Source: CAZLMW01 sp964560875 (GTDB taxonomy: Bacteria > Myxococcota_A > UBA9042). Taken from it: DNA of 64,000 nt. Below, piece by piece: positions 16,747 through 24,656 of the stretch. The position numbers and the translations under genes were made by a program. The notes under the pieces were generated by a model. It searched no databases, was not told the origin of the DNA, and was given only the letters and a program-made list of their open reading frames with translations. Each line of letters opens with the position of its first letter. The stretch's first letter is position 1. The stretch is taken from positions 22,835 to 86,834 of the forward strand of contig CAZLMW010000019.1 in assembly GCA_964560875.1 (NCBI GenBank). The letters run 5' to 3'.

Positions 16747-17910
16747 TTCCTCCAGCCACTGCTTGATTACCTCGGCTGCGACCGCATGACCTTGGCGCGA
16801 CCAGTGGCCATCACGGGGCAGGTACACGTAGTCGGAGCCGGCCAATTCGCGCGACTTTTCGGCGAGCGCCTTTGTCGGATCGAGCAAGCGGAGGCCGTTT
16901 CGGCGGCAGATGTCCACGAGCTTGGCGCGCAGGGCGTCGTGTTGCTTCTTGCGCAGGTTTTTGCCGCCTTCGATGTGTTGGCGCGCGGGGATGTACAGCA
17001 CGGCGAAGCGACTGCCGGTCTCGCTGACCTCCCGCGCCAATGCGACCAACAACAGCTCGGTCGCTCGCCATGCCGCCGCCACCTCGGGGCTCTCGGGGCG
17101 CGTGTGTAGCGATGGCGACTGGGCAACGCGCTTGGCCGGGTCCTTGCCGTCGTCGCGGAAGCGGTACTTCCACCAATGTTGGCGCAGCTTCCGGTAGACG
17201 TGGCTGACTTCCGCGAGCGCGGCGGTCATGCGGTGGATGCCTTCGATCGGCTTGCTCGGTCGAGGTTTTTCGGGCGGCACGGGATCGTCGGGCAGCTTGC
17301 CATCGCGCACCGGAAAAAACGGCTTGGGACCCCGCAGGTAGCGCGGTTGGGCGTTGAACCAGACGTCGTTGAGGTAAAAACCAACGACCGTCGCGTCGGG
17401 CTTGAAGCGGCGGCCGTATCTGCGCAACCAGACAAGCTCCTGGTCGGTGCTGTACCCTCCGACGCCGCCGTTGATGACCTCGTGTTTCGCGCCGTCGATG
17501 CGTGGTTTGAGGTCGGCCAGGACCGCGGACAAGACCTCGTCGTCGGCGACGGTGTAGCCCTCGAAGAAGGAGTCGCCCAGCAACAGCGTGCGCCTCGTTC
17601 CTTCCGGTTTCGCGTAGGTGGTTTCAGGGCCGCGCAGGCCGAGCGCGTTGATGTTCTCGACGATGTCGTATTCGCGCGTGTTGTGGCGCGCCCGGGTCGA
17701 CGGCTTGAGACGCCAACCGACGGCTTCGTCCCAGGTGCAGAAGATGCGGTGATGACCGGCGTGCGGCGGGCCGATGAGCGCCCAGGCGAGCGCTTCGACC
17801 GCGAGCAGACCGACGATCGACGCCGCGATCGCGAGCAGCGCTCGTTGCCGCCACAGAGCGGGGGCCTTCGAAGGGTCGTGGCAGACTGCGTCGTAAATCG
17901 TGTCGGTCAT
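16729..17910 (-). CDS. Membrane-anchored SGNH/GDSL-family hydrolase
   Basis: This 393-residue protein has one N-terminal membrane segment (ALLAIAASIVGLLAVEALAWAL) and a periplasmic SGNH domain. The block I motif GDSFFEG carries the nucleophile Ser, GGYSTDQE resembles block II, FYLNDVW supplies the block III Asn, and DGHWSRQGH supplies the Asp/His pair. Such proteins often deacetylate or acetylate polysaccharides or cleave lipids; the substrate is unknown. The start codon and first ten codons (MTDTIYDAVC) lie inside the repeat element at 17881-18057, so the present N-terminus seems to have been supplied by the insertion. No good RBS precedes it. Confidence 0.78.
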   Translation of the reverse strand: MTDTIYDAVCHDPSKAPALWRQRALLAIAASIVGLLAVEALAWALIGPPHAGHHRIFCTWDEAVGWRLKPSTRARHNTREYDIVENINALGLRGPETTYAKPEGTRRTLLLGDSFFEGYTVADDEVLSAVLADLKPRIDGAKHEVINGGVGGYSTDQELVWLRRYGRRFKPDATVVGFYLNDVWFNAQPRYLRGPKPFFPVRDGKLPDDPVPPEKPRPSKPIEGIHRMTAALAEVSHVYRKLRQHWWKYRFRDDGKDPAKRVAQSPSLHTRPESPEVAAAWRATELLLVALAREVSETGSRFAVLYIPARQHIEGGKNLRKKQHDALRAKLVDICRRNGLRLLDPTKALAEKSRELAGSDYVYLPRDGHWSRQGHAVAAEVIKQWLEESAAAP

Positions 17911-18057
17911 CGTGGGGGACGTAAATGCAGTCTGCCGCGCGGAGCGCGAATTTGGGGTGAGGCCGGAAAAATGACACTTTTTTCGGTCGAGGGGGCTGTT
18001 TCAGCCCCTTGCAAACAACGAGCACCTGCGCCGAGGCGAAGCTTTGGCGCAGTCTGC
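17881..18057. mobile_element. MITE-like element, copy 1
   Basis: This 177-bp element starts GCAGACTGC and ends GCAGTCTGC, so it has terminal inverted repeats. It is flanked on both sides by TG. It matches the reverse complement of 19082-19259 with only four differences that I count (three substitutions and one single-base indel). It contains a third GCAGTCTGC at 17927-17935 and a GGGGCTGTTTCAGCCCC hairpin. It has no coding capacity for a transposase. It overlaps the start of the SGNH gene. Confidence 0.75.
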
Positions 18058-18167
18058 TGGGAGGTTTGTGTGCCCGTTGTCACGTTTCCGCCTTGACGCC
18101 GCTGGGGGCCGTGCCCACCTTACGCTCGCCCTTGTTTCGGGGCCCTCCATAGAGCGGAGTCTCGCCC

Positions 18168-19082
18168 GTGAATATCATCGATGAGCTGATCGGTCATAGC
18201 GACCGGGAGCGCTTCTGGCAGCAGACCTGGACCCACAAACCGGCCCACTTTCCCGGCGCCGCCGTCGGGTTGCGTCAATACCTCGACCGGGACGACTTGC
18301 CCGCGATCGCCGCCGCCGGGTTCGAGGAGGGCTTTCCGCGGGTGATGGTCGATGAGCACGGCCGCATGCACCACGGCAAGTTCCAGGCTGTTGCCGACGC
18401 GGTCAAGGAGCCAGAAACCACCGTCTCCGACCTGATCGACGTGTGCGACGGCGCCACGCTGGTCGTCAACGGCGTCGCCCGCATGCACGAAGGCATCGCC
18501 AAGCTGCAGCGCGCGCTGTTCACGGCCTTTGAAGAGCACATCACCATCAACGGCTACTACTCGCCGCCGAGCGGAACCGCCGGCCTGGGGCTGCATTTCG
18601 ATCGCTGGGATATCTTCGCCGTGCACCTGCGCGGGGCCAAGCGGTGGCGCATTTATCCGCCGACCCAGGTCGATCCGGTCCAGGCGACGTTCAAGGAAAA
18701 GCCGACGCCGGACGAAGATGAACCGCTGTTCGAAGGCATCGTCCGCGGTGGCGACGTCATGTACATCCCGCGCGGCTTCTGGCATCTCGTTGAACCGACC
18801 GACGAGGAGTGCCTGCACCTGACGCTCGGCGTTCACGTGAAGAAGGGCATCGACGTCGCGCAGTGGCTCTTCAACGAGACGTCGAAAGCCGACTCGATGC
18901 GACGCAACATGCCGCTGACCTGTTTTCCCGGTGGCGCCAAGCAGCAGCTCGACGCGGTGGCCGAGGCCGTCGAGGAGGTGCGCGCCATGATCAACGACGA
19001 CGCCGCGGTGAAGAACTTTCTGCGCTACCGCTTCATGCACGAGCACGAACTGACCTGGTCGTTCAAGTTTTCAGCTCTGTAG
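18168..19082 (+). CDS. JmjC/cupin-like 2-oxoglutarate oxygenase
   Basis: This 304-residue protein matches the bacterial JmjC (Cupin_4) hydroxylases. The iron triad is visible: His143-x-Asp145 in GLHFDRWD and His206 in IPRGFWHLVEP. AKRWRIYPP is the usual strand with the 2-oxoglutarate-binding Lys/Arg. Family members hydroxylate amino-acid side chains in proteins such as ribosomal proteins, or in peptides. The GTG at 18168 is used, with CGGAG about 10 bases upstream. The gene is bracketed by inverted copies of a MITE-like element, and its stop codon TAG includes the TA flanking copy 2. It might act on the peptide system to its left or be unrelated. Confidence 0.83.
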   Translation: MNIIDELIGHSDRERFWQQTWTHKPAHFPGAAVGLRQYLDRDDLPAIAAAGFEEGFPRVMVDEHGRMHHGKFQAVADAVKEPETTVSDLIDVCDGATLVVNGVARMHEGIAKLQRALFTAFEEHITINGYYSPPSGTAGLGLHFDRWDIFAVHLRGAKRWRIYPPTQVDPVQATFKEKPTPDEDEPLFEGIVRGGDVMYIPRGFWHLVEPTDEECLHLTLGVHVKKGIDVAQWLFNETSKADSMRRNMPLTCFPGGAKQQLDAVAEAVEEVRAMINDDAAVKNFLRYRFMHEHELTWSFKFSAL

Positions 19083-19259
19083 CAGACTGCGCCAAAGCTT
19101 CGCCTCGGCGCAGGTGCTCGTTGTCTGCAAGGGGGCTGAAACAGCCCCCTCGACCGAAAAAAGTGTCATTTTTCCGGCCTCACCCCAAATTCGCGCTCCG
19201 CGCGGCAGACCGCATTTACGTCCCCCACGATGACCGACACGATTTACGGCGCAGTCTGC
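19082..19259. mobile_element. MITE-like element, copy 2 (inverted relative to copy 1)
   Basis: This 178-bp element has the same termini, here extended to a perfect AGCAGACTGCGCC/GGCGCAGTCTGCT pair. It is flanked by TA on both sides (19080-19081 and 19260-19261), which fits a TA target-site duplication like that of IS630/Tc1-mariner elements. Its insertion leaves the JmjC stop codon TAG intact. It also carries the ATG plus MTDTIYGAVC codons, here followed directly by a stop. Confidence 0.78.
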
Positions 19260-19260
19260 T

Positions 19261-19297
19261 AGCCCGGTAGTTATAACCACGCAAATCCGGGCTTTTC
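19261..19297 (+). terminator. Probable intrinsic terminator
   Basis: AGCCCGG (19261-19267) pairs with CCGGGCT (19287-19293), followed by a short T-run (TTTTCTG). It would have lain directly after the JmjC stop codon before element copy 2 inserted between them. The 19-nt loop is long. Confidence 0.45.
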
Positions 19298-19443
19298 TGT
19301 ACGTTTTTCAGCGCCTGCAAGCGTCTCAAGTGACCCGCTGCGGCCGATTTCTTTGACACACGGGCCATCGTCTCCACGATCCACAATGCGCCCCAACGTA
19401 CGGGTGCGTCTTGGAGACGGTCTTGCAACGACCACTCGAAACC

Positions 19444-20436
19444 ATGAACGCGCGGCGTTTGTTGTTCGCTGCCGGACTCGTCTGCGCGGCGACCTTTGTC
19501 GGTTGTGGCGGTCCGCAGATCGCCAAACTGGAAAGCCGCGTCAACGATCTGAACGAAGAGGTCGCCGAGCTCCGCCGCGGCCAAGCTGCCCAGCGTGTGC
19601 AGTTCGATGAGTTCCGCAACCGCCTCGTCCTGCTGCAGGACAAGCTCGACTCGCAGCGGGTTCAAGCCGCGCGCGTGAACCGACACGCGGTCTCGGACGC
19701 GCCCGATTCGTTGCCCCACGTCGTGGTTCCTCCCACTCCGCGCGCCGCAGCCGTGGCGAGCGCTCGTCTTTCGCGCCCACTGCCCTCTCGTCTCGCCGGT
19801 CCGCAACCGTCCCGCATGCCCGTCCGAGCCCGCACCCCGATGCCTACGCTGATGCCCACATCGTCCGCGCCCGCCACCCGCTCGGTCGTCATTGGCCCCG
19901 ATGGTGTTGTTCGTGAGACCGGATCGAGCGCCAGACCCGCCCTCAAAGGCGCGCCCTCCAAGAACGCGCTTGGCCGACCGCCCAAAGCGAAGACCACGCG
20001 TCCGGCCGGACCTGTCCAGACAAAGGCTCCGCCGCAAAACCAGAGCCCCGCTGAACGCGCCGCAGGTGCCTATCGCGCCGCCAAAGCGCTGCTCGACGCC
20101 TCACAACTGCGGCCGGCCCGCGACGCTTTCTCCGCGTTCTTGCGCGACCATCCCGATCATCCGCTGTCCGACAACGCCCTCTACTGGATGGGCGAGACCT
20201 GGTACGCACAATCGCTGTGGCTGCGGGCTGCCCGCGTCTTCGGTCAGGTGGTCGAGCGCTATCCGTCGGGCAACAAGGTGCCAGATTCGATGCTCAAGAC
20301 CGGCCTGTGTTACCGCAATCTCGGCGAAAACAAGCTCGCGCGCGAGACCTTTGAACAGCTCATCTCGATGTTTCCCGGCGCGCCTGTCGCCCGCATCGCC
20401 AAGCGCCAGCTCAGTCGGCTGGGGAGCACCAAATGA
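19444..20436 (+). CDS. cpoB: CpoB/YbgF-like Tol-Pal system protein
   Basis: This 330-residue exported protein starts with MNARRLLFAAGLVCAATFVGC, a likely lipoprotein signal. A short coiled coil follows (IAKLESRVNDLNEEVAELRR), as in the YbgF N-terminal trimerisation helix. A long Pro/Ala/Thr-rich linker leads to C-terminal TPR units (AYRAAKALLDASQL, ALYWMGETWYAQSLW, MLKTGLCYRNLGENK). CpoB links Tol-Pal constriction to peptidoglycan synthesis in the periplasm. An in-frame ATG at 19411 exists, but 19444 begins a proper signal. The next gene overlaps by four bases. Confidence 0.83.
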   Translation: MNARRLLFAAGLVCAATFVGCGGPQIAKLESRVNDLNEEVAELRRGQAAQRVQFDEFRNRLVLLQDKLDSQRVQAARVNRHAVSDAPDSLPHVVVPPTPRAAAVASARLSRPLPSRLAGPQPSRMPVRARTPMPTLMPTSSAPATRSVVIGPDGVVRETGSSARPALKGAPSKNALGRPPKAKTTRPAGPVQTKAPPQNQSPAERAAGAYRAAKALLDASQLRPARDAFSAFLRDHPDHPLSDNALYWMGETWYAQSLWLRAARVFGQVVERYPSGNKVPDSMLKTGLCYRNLGENKLARETFEQLISMFPGAPVARIAKRQLSRLGSTK

Positions 20437-21575
20437 ACGCCCATCGCTACGGCCCTGCCGCGGGCTTTGCCATCCTCGTCGCAGGCTGCCTGTTGGCCAA
20501 TGCCGCGAGCGCTCAGTCGATTTCACTGCCGGCCCGCAACACCCCCGCGATCTCGGTCCAGCGGACCGCCAAGACCGGCGAGCGCACCTACGTCGTCCGA
20601 CCCGGCGACACGCTTTGGAGCATCTCCGAAGGCCTGTACAACGAGCCCTGGTACTGGCCGTCGCTGTGGTCGTACAACCCGCAGATCACCAACCCTCACC
20701 TCATCTACCCCGGCGATATGCTCTACCTGAGCCGTCGCAAGGCGCCGATGGCCAAACAAAAGGCGATCACGTTCGCGTCATCGCGCTTTGAACGCCGCCG
20801 CATCACGCCGAAATTCCTGGCCCGCCGCGTCGGCTACATCTCCGCTCGCGACTATCGGGAGTCCGGTGTGGTCGAAGCGAGCCGCGAGGAACGCAACATG
20901 CTCGGCACGCTCGACGAGGTGTACACGCGCTTCAAGCTCAAGCGTTGCAGCGAGGTGAAGAAGGGATCGCTCAAAGCGGCGCGGGCAGGCGATGACAGCG
21001 AAGAGGACACCGACGCCATCGGCTTTGTCGGCCCCTGTGTACGGCTCGAAGATCGCTACGTTGTCTACCGCATGGAGCGTCCGGTAACCCACCCCATCAC
21101 CGGCAAACGCATCGGCTACAAGATCAACTTCTTGGGCGAAGCTGAGGTCATCAACACGCGCAAGAAGCTCGTCACCATGGTGCTGACCAAAGCCCACTCC
21201 GAGATGGCGCGCGGCGACCTCGTCACCAACGTTTTCGAGCCGCTGTCGATGGTCAAACCTGTCAAGAACACCGTCCAGCATGTCGCGACCGTCGTCGATT
21301 TCCACCACGAGACCGTCGCCACAGGCCAGTACTCCTATGTCTACATCGACCGCGGCGCCGAGCATGGCGTCAAGCGTGGCAACCGATTCGAGATCGTCTG
21401 GCGCGGCGATGGCCTGCGCGGCACAGCCGTCAAGGATATCAAGGAGTACCCCGACGAGCAGATCGGGATCGCGATGGTGATCGAGGCCTACGACCGCCAC
21501 TCGCTCGCCGTCCTGACGTCGGCGGTGCGCGAGATCGAACGTGGCATGCCGGCCATCATGGCCAAAGGCTTCTAA
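20433..21575 (+). CDS. Exported LysM-domain protein
   Basis: This 380-residue protein has a signal peptide cleaved near NAASA-Q. A LysM module spans about residues 53-99 (YVVRPGDTLWSISEGLYN, then NPHLIYPGDMLYL), which binds peptidoglycan glycan chains. The remaining ~280 residues are beta-rich and unassigned; they include MARGDLV and YIDRGAEHGVKRGNRFEI, resembling the FlgT/flagellar-type or LysM-tail domains found in Myxococcota. The ATGA overlap with cpoB indicates co-translation, so a role in envelope maintenance during division is plausible. Confidence 0.8.
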   Translation: MNAHRYGPAAGFAILVAGCLLANAASAQSISLPARNTPAISVQRTAKTGERTYVVRPGDTLWSISEGLYNEPWYWPSLWSYNPQITNPHLIYPGDMLYLSRRKAPMAKQKAITFASSRFERRRITPKFLARRVGYISARDYRESGVVEASREERNMLGTLDEVYTRFKLKRCSEVKKGSLKAARAGDDSEEDTDAIGFVGPCVRLEDRYVVYRMERPVTHPITGKRIGYKINFLGEAEVINTRKKLVTMVLTKAHSEMARGDLVTNVFEPLSMVKPVKNTVQHVATVVDFHHETVATGQYSYVYIDRGAEHGVKRGNRFEIVWRGDGLRGTAVKDIKEYPDEQIGIAMVIEAYDRHSLAVLTSAVREIERGMPAIMAKGF

Positions 21576-21594
21576 GCCCGGCTCAACCTATCGA

Positions 21595-22413
21595 TCAGCC
21601 CTGCGGCACCAGCACAACGTGGGCGTATCCGCGTGTTTGCGCGCCATCGTGGGCGACGGTGAACCCGGCCTTTGCTGCTTCGGCACGGATGTCTTCGATG
21701 CCGAGCTTGACCGAGAATCCGGTGCCCGGGTTGACCACCAGGTTGTCGCGCCACGATTCGCCGGTCGTTTCGGTCCATTGGCCGGGCACACCGTCTGCCC
21801 CCGCACCTGTGTGAACTGCTTCGGTGCGACGATGCGGCCAGCTCAACAAGACCGGGCCCGCGGGGCAAAGGGCGGCGAGACAGCGCAGTGCTTCGACGCG
21901 TTCGGACGCCTGCAGCACGTAACCCCAGGCGCCCCATCCCACGATGACACCATCGAACGGCGCGTGCTGGTTGAATCGGGCGGCGTCTTGCACCTTGCCC
22001 ACGACAAGCATCGCGCGATCGCCACAGGCCTCGGACGCGGCTTCGACGAGGTTGCGTGCTGGATCGCTACCGACGATCTCGTAACCCCTTTGCAGCAGCG
22101 CGATGACCTCGCGGCCGCCGCCACAACCGAGCACCAGGAGGTTTGCCGGCGGGTCGGGGAAGTGCTCTTCAAGCGCCGCGGTCTCGAAATCGTGCAGGCC
22201 GAGCTGCTGTGTTGCCGGACGGGTGTATCGGGTCGCGCGGTCGTAGAGCCAGCCGGTCAGTTCGGTCGCTTCGTCGGGTTCAACTTCGGTCTTCAGGCGG
22301 CCGACGATGCGATTTGCCGCCCACCGCAGCCCACGAGCGCCTATGAGCGCTGCCTTGATCGTGACCATGCGCGCCATTTGTCGCGGCGCAGACGAGAGTT
22401 TGCTGGCACCCAT
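21595..22413 (-). CDS. Class I SAM-dependent methyltransferase
   Basis: This is about 272 residues. The SAM-binding motif I is clear (NLLVLGCGGGREVIALLQRG), followed by the acidic end of strand 2 (YEIVGSDPA) and FDGVIVGWGAWGYV as motif IV. The N-terminal ~60 residues (TELTGWLYDRATRY) form a cap helix. The substrate is unknown. The start is uncertain: ATG at 22413 is chosen, but 22482 and later ATGs near 22377 are in frame and none has a good RBS. It converges on the LysM gene with a 19-bp gap. Confidence 0.7.
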   Translation of the reverse strand: MGASKLSSAPRQMARMVTIKAALIGARGLRWAANRIVGRLKTEVEPDEATELTGWLYDRATRYTRPATQQLGLHDFETAALEEHFPDPPANLLVLGCGGGREVIALLQRGYEIVGSDPARNLVEAASEACGDRAMLVVGKVQDAARFNQHAPFDGVIVGWGAWGYVLQASERVEALRCLAALCPAGPVLLSWPHRRTEAVHTGAGADGVPGQWTETTGESWRDNLVVNPGTGFSVKLGIEDIRAEAAKAGFTVAHDGAQTRGYAHVVLVPQG

Positions 22414-22598
22414 GAGCGGATGCTGCCGTCTATTGCTCGCGCGCGGCAAGGATCCTAGACTCGGCGGCCGTTGCGTAGGCATCGGAAACGAACCCTCTCT
22501 CGCGGTCAGGACCCGCCAGCGTCGTCAGGCTTTGAAGCGGACGCACCAAGCGGCTGATCAGCGGGAAGCCGGGCGCTCAACAAGCCGGATGGTCATTG

Positions 22599-24599
22599 AT
22601 GTACATCGAGTTTCGCGACGTCTCGGGCAAGATGGTGCAGTTGCCCCTGACGGAAGACGAGCCCATCACGATCGGCCGTAATCCCGGCTCGTCGATCTAC
22701 AGCAAGGAGAGCACGGTTTCGCGTAACCATGGCCGCATCGGCCACGACGGCAGCGGCTGGTACATCAAGGACCTCGGCTCCTCCAACGGCACGTTCATCA
22801 ACAACGATCGGACGACGCGTGCCGAGGTGGGGGTCGGCGACGTCGTGCGCTGTGGCGAAGTGCTCGAAATTCACTTCAAGGACGGCTCTCCGACCTCGGC
22901 TCCGGCGTCCCGCGGAAAGCGTCAACGGCGCAACCAGCCCACGACGATGGGCCGTGACGTGCCCAAGGCCGCCGCCGCCAGCTCGAGCCGCAGTCGCGCC
23001 GATGAACGCGCCCGTCGTCGCGCCGAAAAAGAAGCTGAACGCGAGCGGAAACGTCGGGCGCGCGATCAGCGCCGCAGCCAACAGAATCCGCAGGTCAGCG
23101 AAAAGGACGCCCGCGCGGCCCGCGAAAAGCCGCCTCGCGAGAAGCCGCCGCGTGAGAAGCCTCCGCGTGAGAAGCCTCCGCGTGAGAAACCGCCTCGCGA
23201 GAAGCCGCCGCGTGAGAAGCCTCGCGCCGAGATCCATCGCCCGCCGATTCGCAAAGGCATGGACACCGGTCAGTCCCGGGTCGTCGTGGCGGTGGACGAC
23301 GGTCCCGCCAAAGCCGGTGAGCTCGCGGAATTGCGGCGCAAAGTGGCCGCGCTCGAAGCGTCCGCAGCCGATGTCGCCTCGCGCGCCGAACAAGCCGAAA
23401 ACCAGGCCCGTAGCGCCGAAACAAGGGCGTCGCGCTACAGCGTCGAGCTCGACGGCCTGCACGACAAGTACGTCAAACTCAAAGAGCAGAACAAGGTCCT
23501 GAGCCGCAGCCTCGAAGACGTCCGCGGCGAGCTGTCCGACCGTGAGGACGAGGCGCTCGAGGCGACACGCGAGGTCACCAAGCTCGAAGCACAGATCACC
23601 AAGGCCCGCGAAAAGGAAGCCGACGCGACCGAACAGCTGTCGGGCTACAAGATCCGTTTGACGCAGAAGGACCGGCAGATCGAGGAGCTGCAGCGGCAGC
23701 TGGATCTCAACGAGTACGAACTGCGTGAGACGCGCGACCAGATGGAGAACCTCGAGGAGCAGTTCAACCGCGAAGGTGGCGACTCCAACCGGCTCGAACG
23801 CAAGATCAACCTGCTGCAAGAGGTCATCGAGGAGAAGGAAGCCGTTATCGAGCAGCTCCGCATCGACCTGCGCGACAAGGACATCGAGATCCGCCAGGTG
23901 CGGATGGGTGTCGGCATCTCCGACCTCGAACACGAAAAGCGAACCCTGCTTGAGGACTACCACAACTCCATGCGGCGCATCGACGAGATGCAGCAGGAGA
24001 TCAGCAAGAAGCAGCGCGAAGCCGACGACCTGCGCGGCCAGATCGAAACCGAGCGTCGCGCCGCCGAAGAGCGGAAGTCCGCCGGACCCGCCGACATCAC
24101 CGAACACCCCGACTACAAGGCCAAGGAACGCGAGGTCGCTCGACTCGAAGAGAAGATCGAGGACCTGCAGCGCGAGGTCGCTCGGCTCGAGGTCAAGCTG
24201 GAATCGGCCGGCGACAGCAGCGACGAAGTGGCGCGGCTCGAGGGCGAGAACAAGGCGCTCGAGATGAAAACCGACTCGCTGCAGTCCAAGCTCGAGGCCG
24301 CCACCGAGCGCATCGAAGAGCTGCAGGATCTCGAACCGGAAGAGGAAGTCGCCGCGCCCGCCTTCACCGAAGAGCAGATGGAAGATGTGCAGTCGCTCAT
24401 CGACGCCGCCGCCGCTTCCAAGGCCAATGCCCGGCTCGTTCGCAAGTACGCCCAGAACATCGAGAAAGCGGCCGAAGGCGAGCTCGCCGAAGACGCCGAG
24501 CTGCTCTACGACACCGCGATCGTGCTTGTGCAGGACCTCGGTGAGCAGGAACGCACCGTCCGCGAGCTCTTCGGCAGCCTCAAGGGCGACGACGAGTAG
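22599..24599 (+). CDS. FHA-domain protein with long coiled coil
   Basis: This 666-residue cytoplasmic protein starts with an FHA phosphothreonine-binding domain (residues ~1-95). Arg27 in GRNPGSS, SRNH (41-44) and DLGSSNGTF with Asn63 are the binding residues. A basic linker contains a REKPP repeat (residues ~175-208). From about residue 230 to 600 there is a long heptad-rich coiled coil (for example EEVAELRRK-like and AQITKAREKEADATEQLS). It is likely a scaffold that docks to a phosphorylated partner. It is 57 bases upstream of the Ycf46-like ATPase, so the two may be transcribed together. A TTG at 22596 precedes the ATG by one codon. Confidence 0.85.
   Translation: MYIEFRDVSGKMVQLPLTEDEPITIGRNPGSSIYSKESTVSRNHGRIGHDGSGWYIKDLGSSNGTFINNDRTTRAEVGVGDVVRCGEVLEIHFKDGSPTSAPASRGKRQRRNQPTTMGRDVPKAAAASSSRSRADERARRRAEKEAERERKRRARDQRRSQQNPQVSEKDARAAREKPPREKPPREKPPREKPPREKPPREKPPREKPRAEIHRPPIRKGMDTGQSRVVVAVDDGPAKAGELAELRRKVAALEASAADVASRAEQAENQARSAETRASRYSVELDGLHDKYVKLKEQNKVLSRSLEDVRGELSDREDEALEATREVTKLEAQITKAREKEADATEQLSGYKIRLTQKDRQIEELQRQLDLNEYELRETRDQMENLEEQFNREGGDSNRLERKINLLQEVIEEKEAVIEQLRIDLRDKDIEIRQVRMGVGISDLEHEKRTLLEDYHNSMRRIDEMQQEISKKQREADDLRGQIETERRAAEERKSAGPADITEHPDYKAKEREVARLEEKIEDLQREVARLEVKLESAGDSSDEVARLEGENKALEMKTDSLQSKLEAATERIEELQDLEPEEEVAAPAFTEEQMEDVQSLIDAAAASKANARLVRKYAQNIEKAAEGELAEDAELLYDTAIVLVQDLGEQERTVRELFGSLKGDDE
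23121..23222. repeat. 15-bp in-frame tandem repeat (REKPP), about seven units
   Basis: Six full units and one partial unit of CGYGARAARCCNCCN encode consecutive Arg-Glu-Lys-Pro-Pro pentapeptides between the FHA domain and the coiled coil. The third-position variation shows that the repeat is not newly made throughout. Confidence 0.85.
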
Positions 24600-24656
24600 C
24601 GTTGTCCCCCCAATTCGATACCAGCAACTCCGAAACCGCAACATCCGGTAAGCACC

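Noticed and set aside
23121..23222. CRISPR-like array
   Set aside because: The units are contiguous, 15 bp long and in frame with the protein; there are no spacers.
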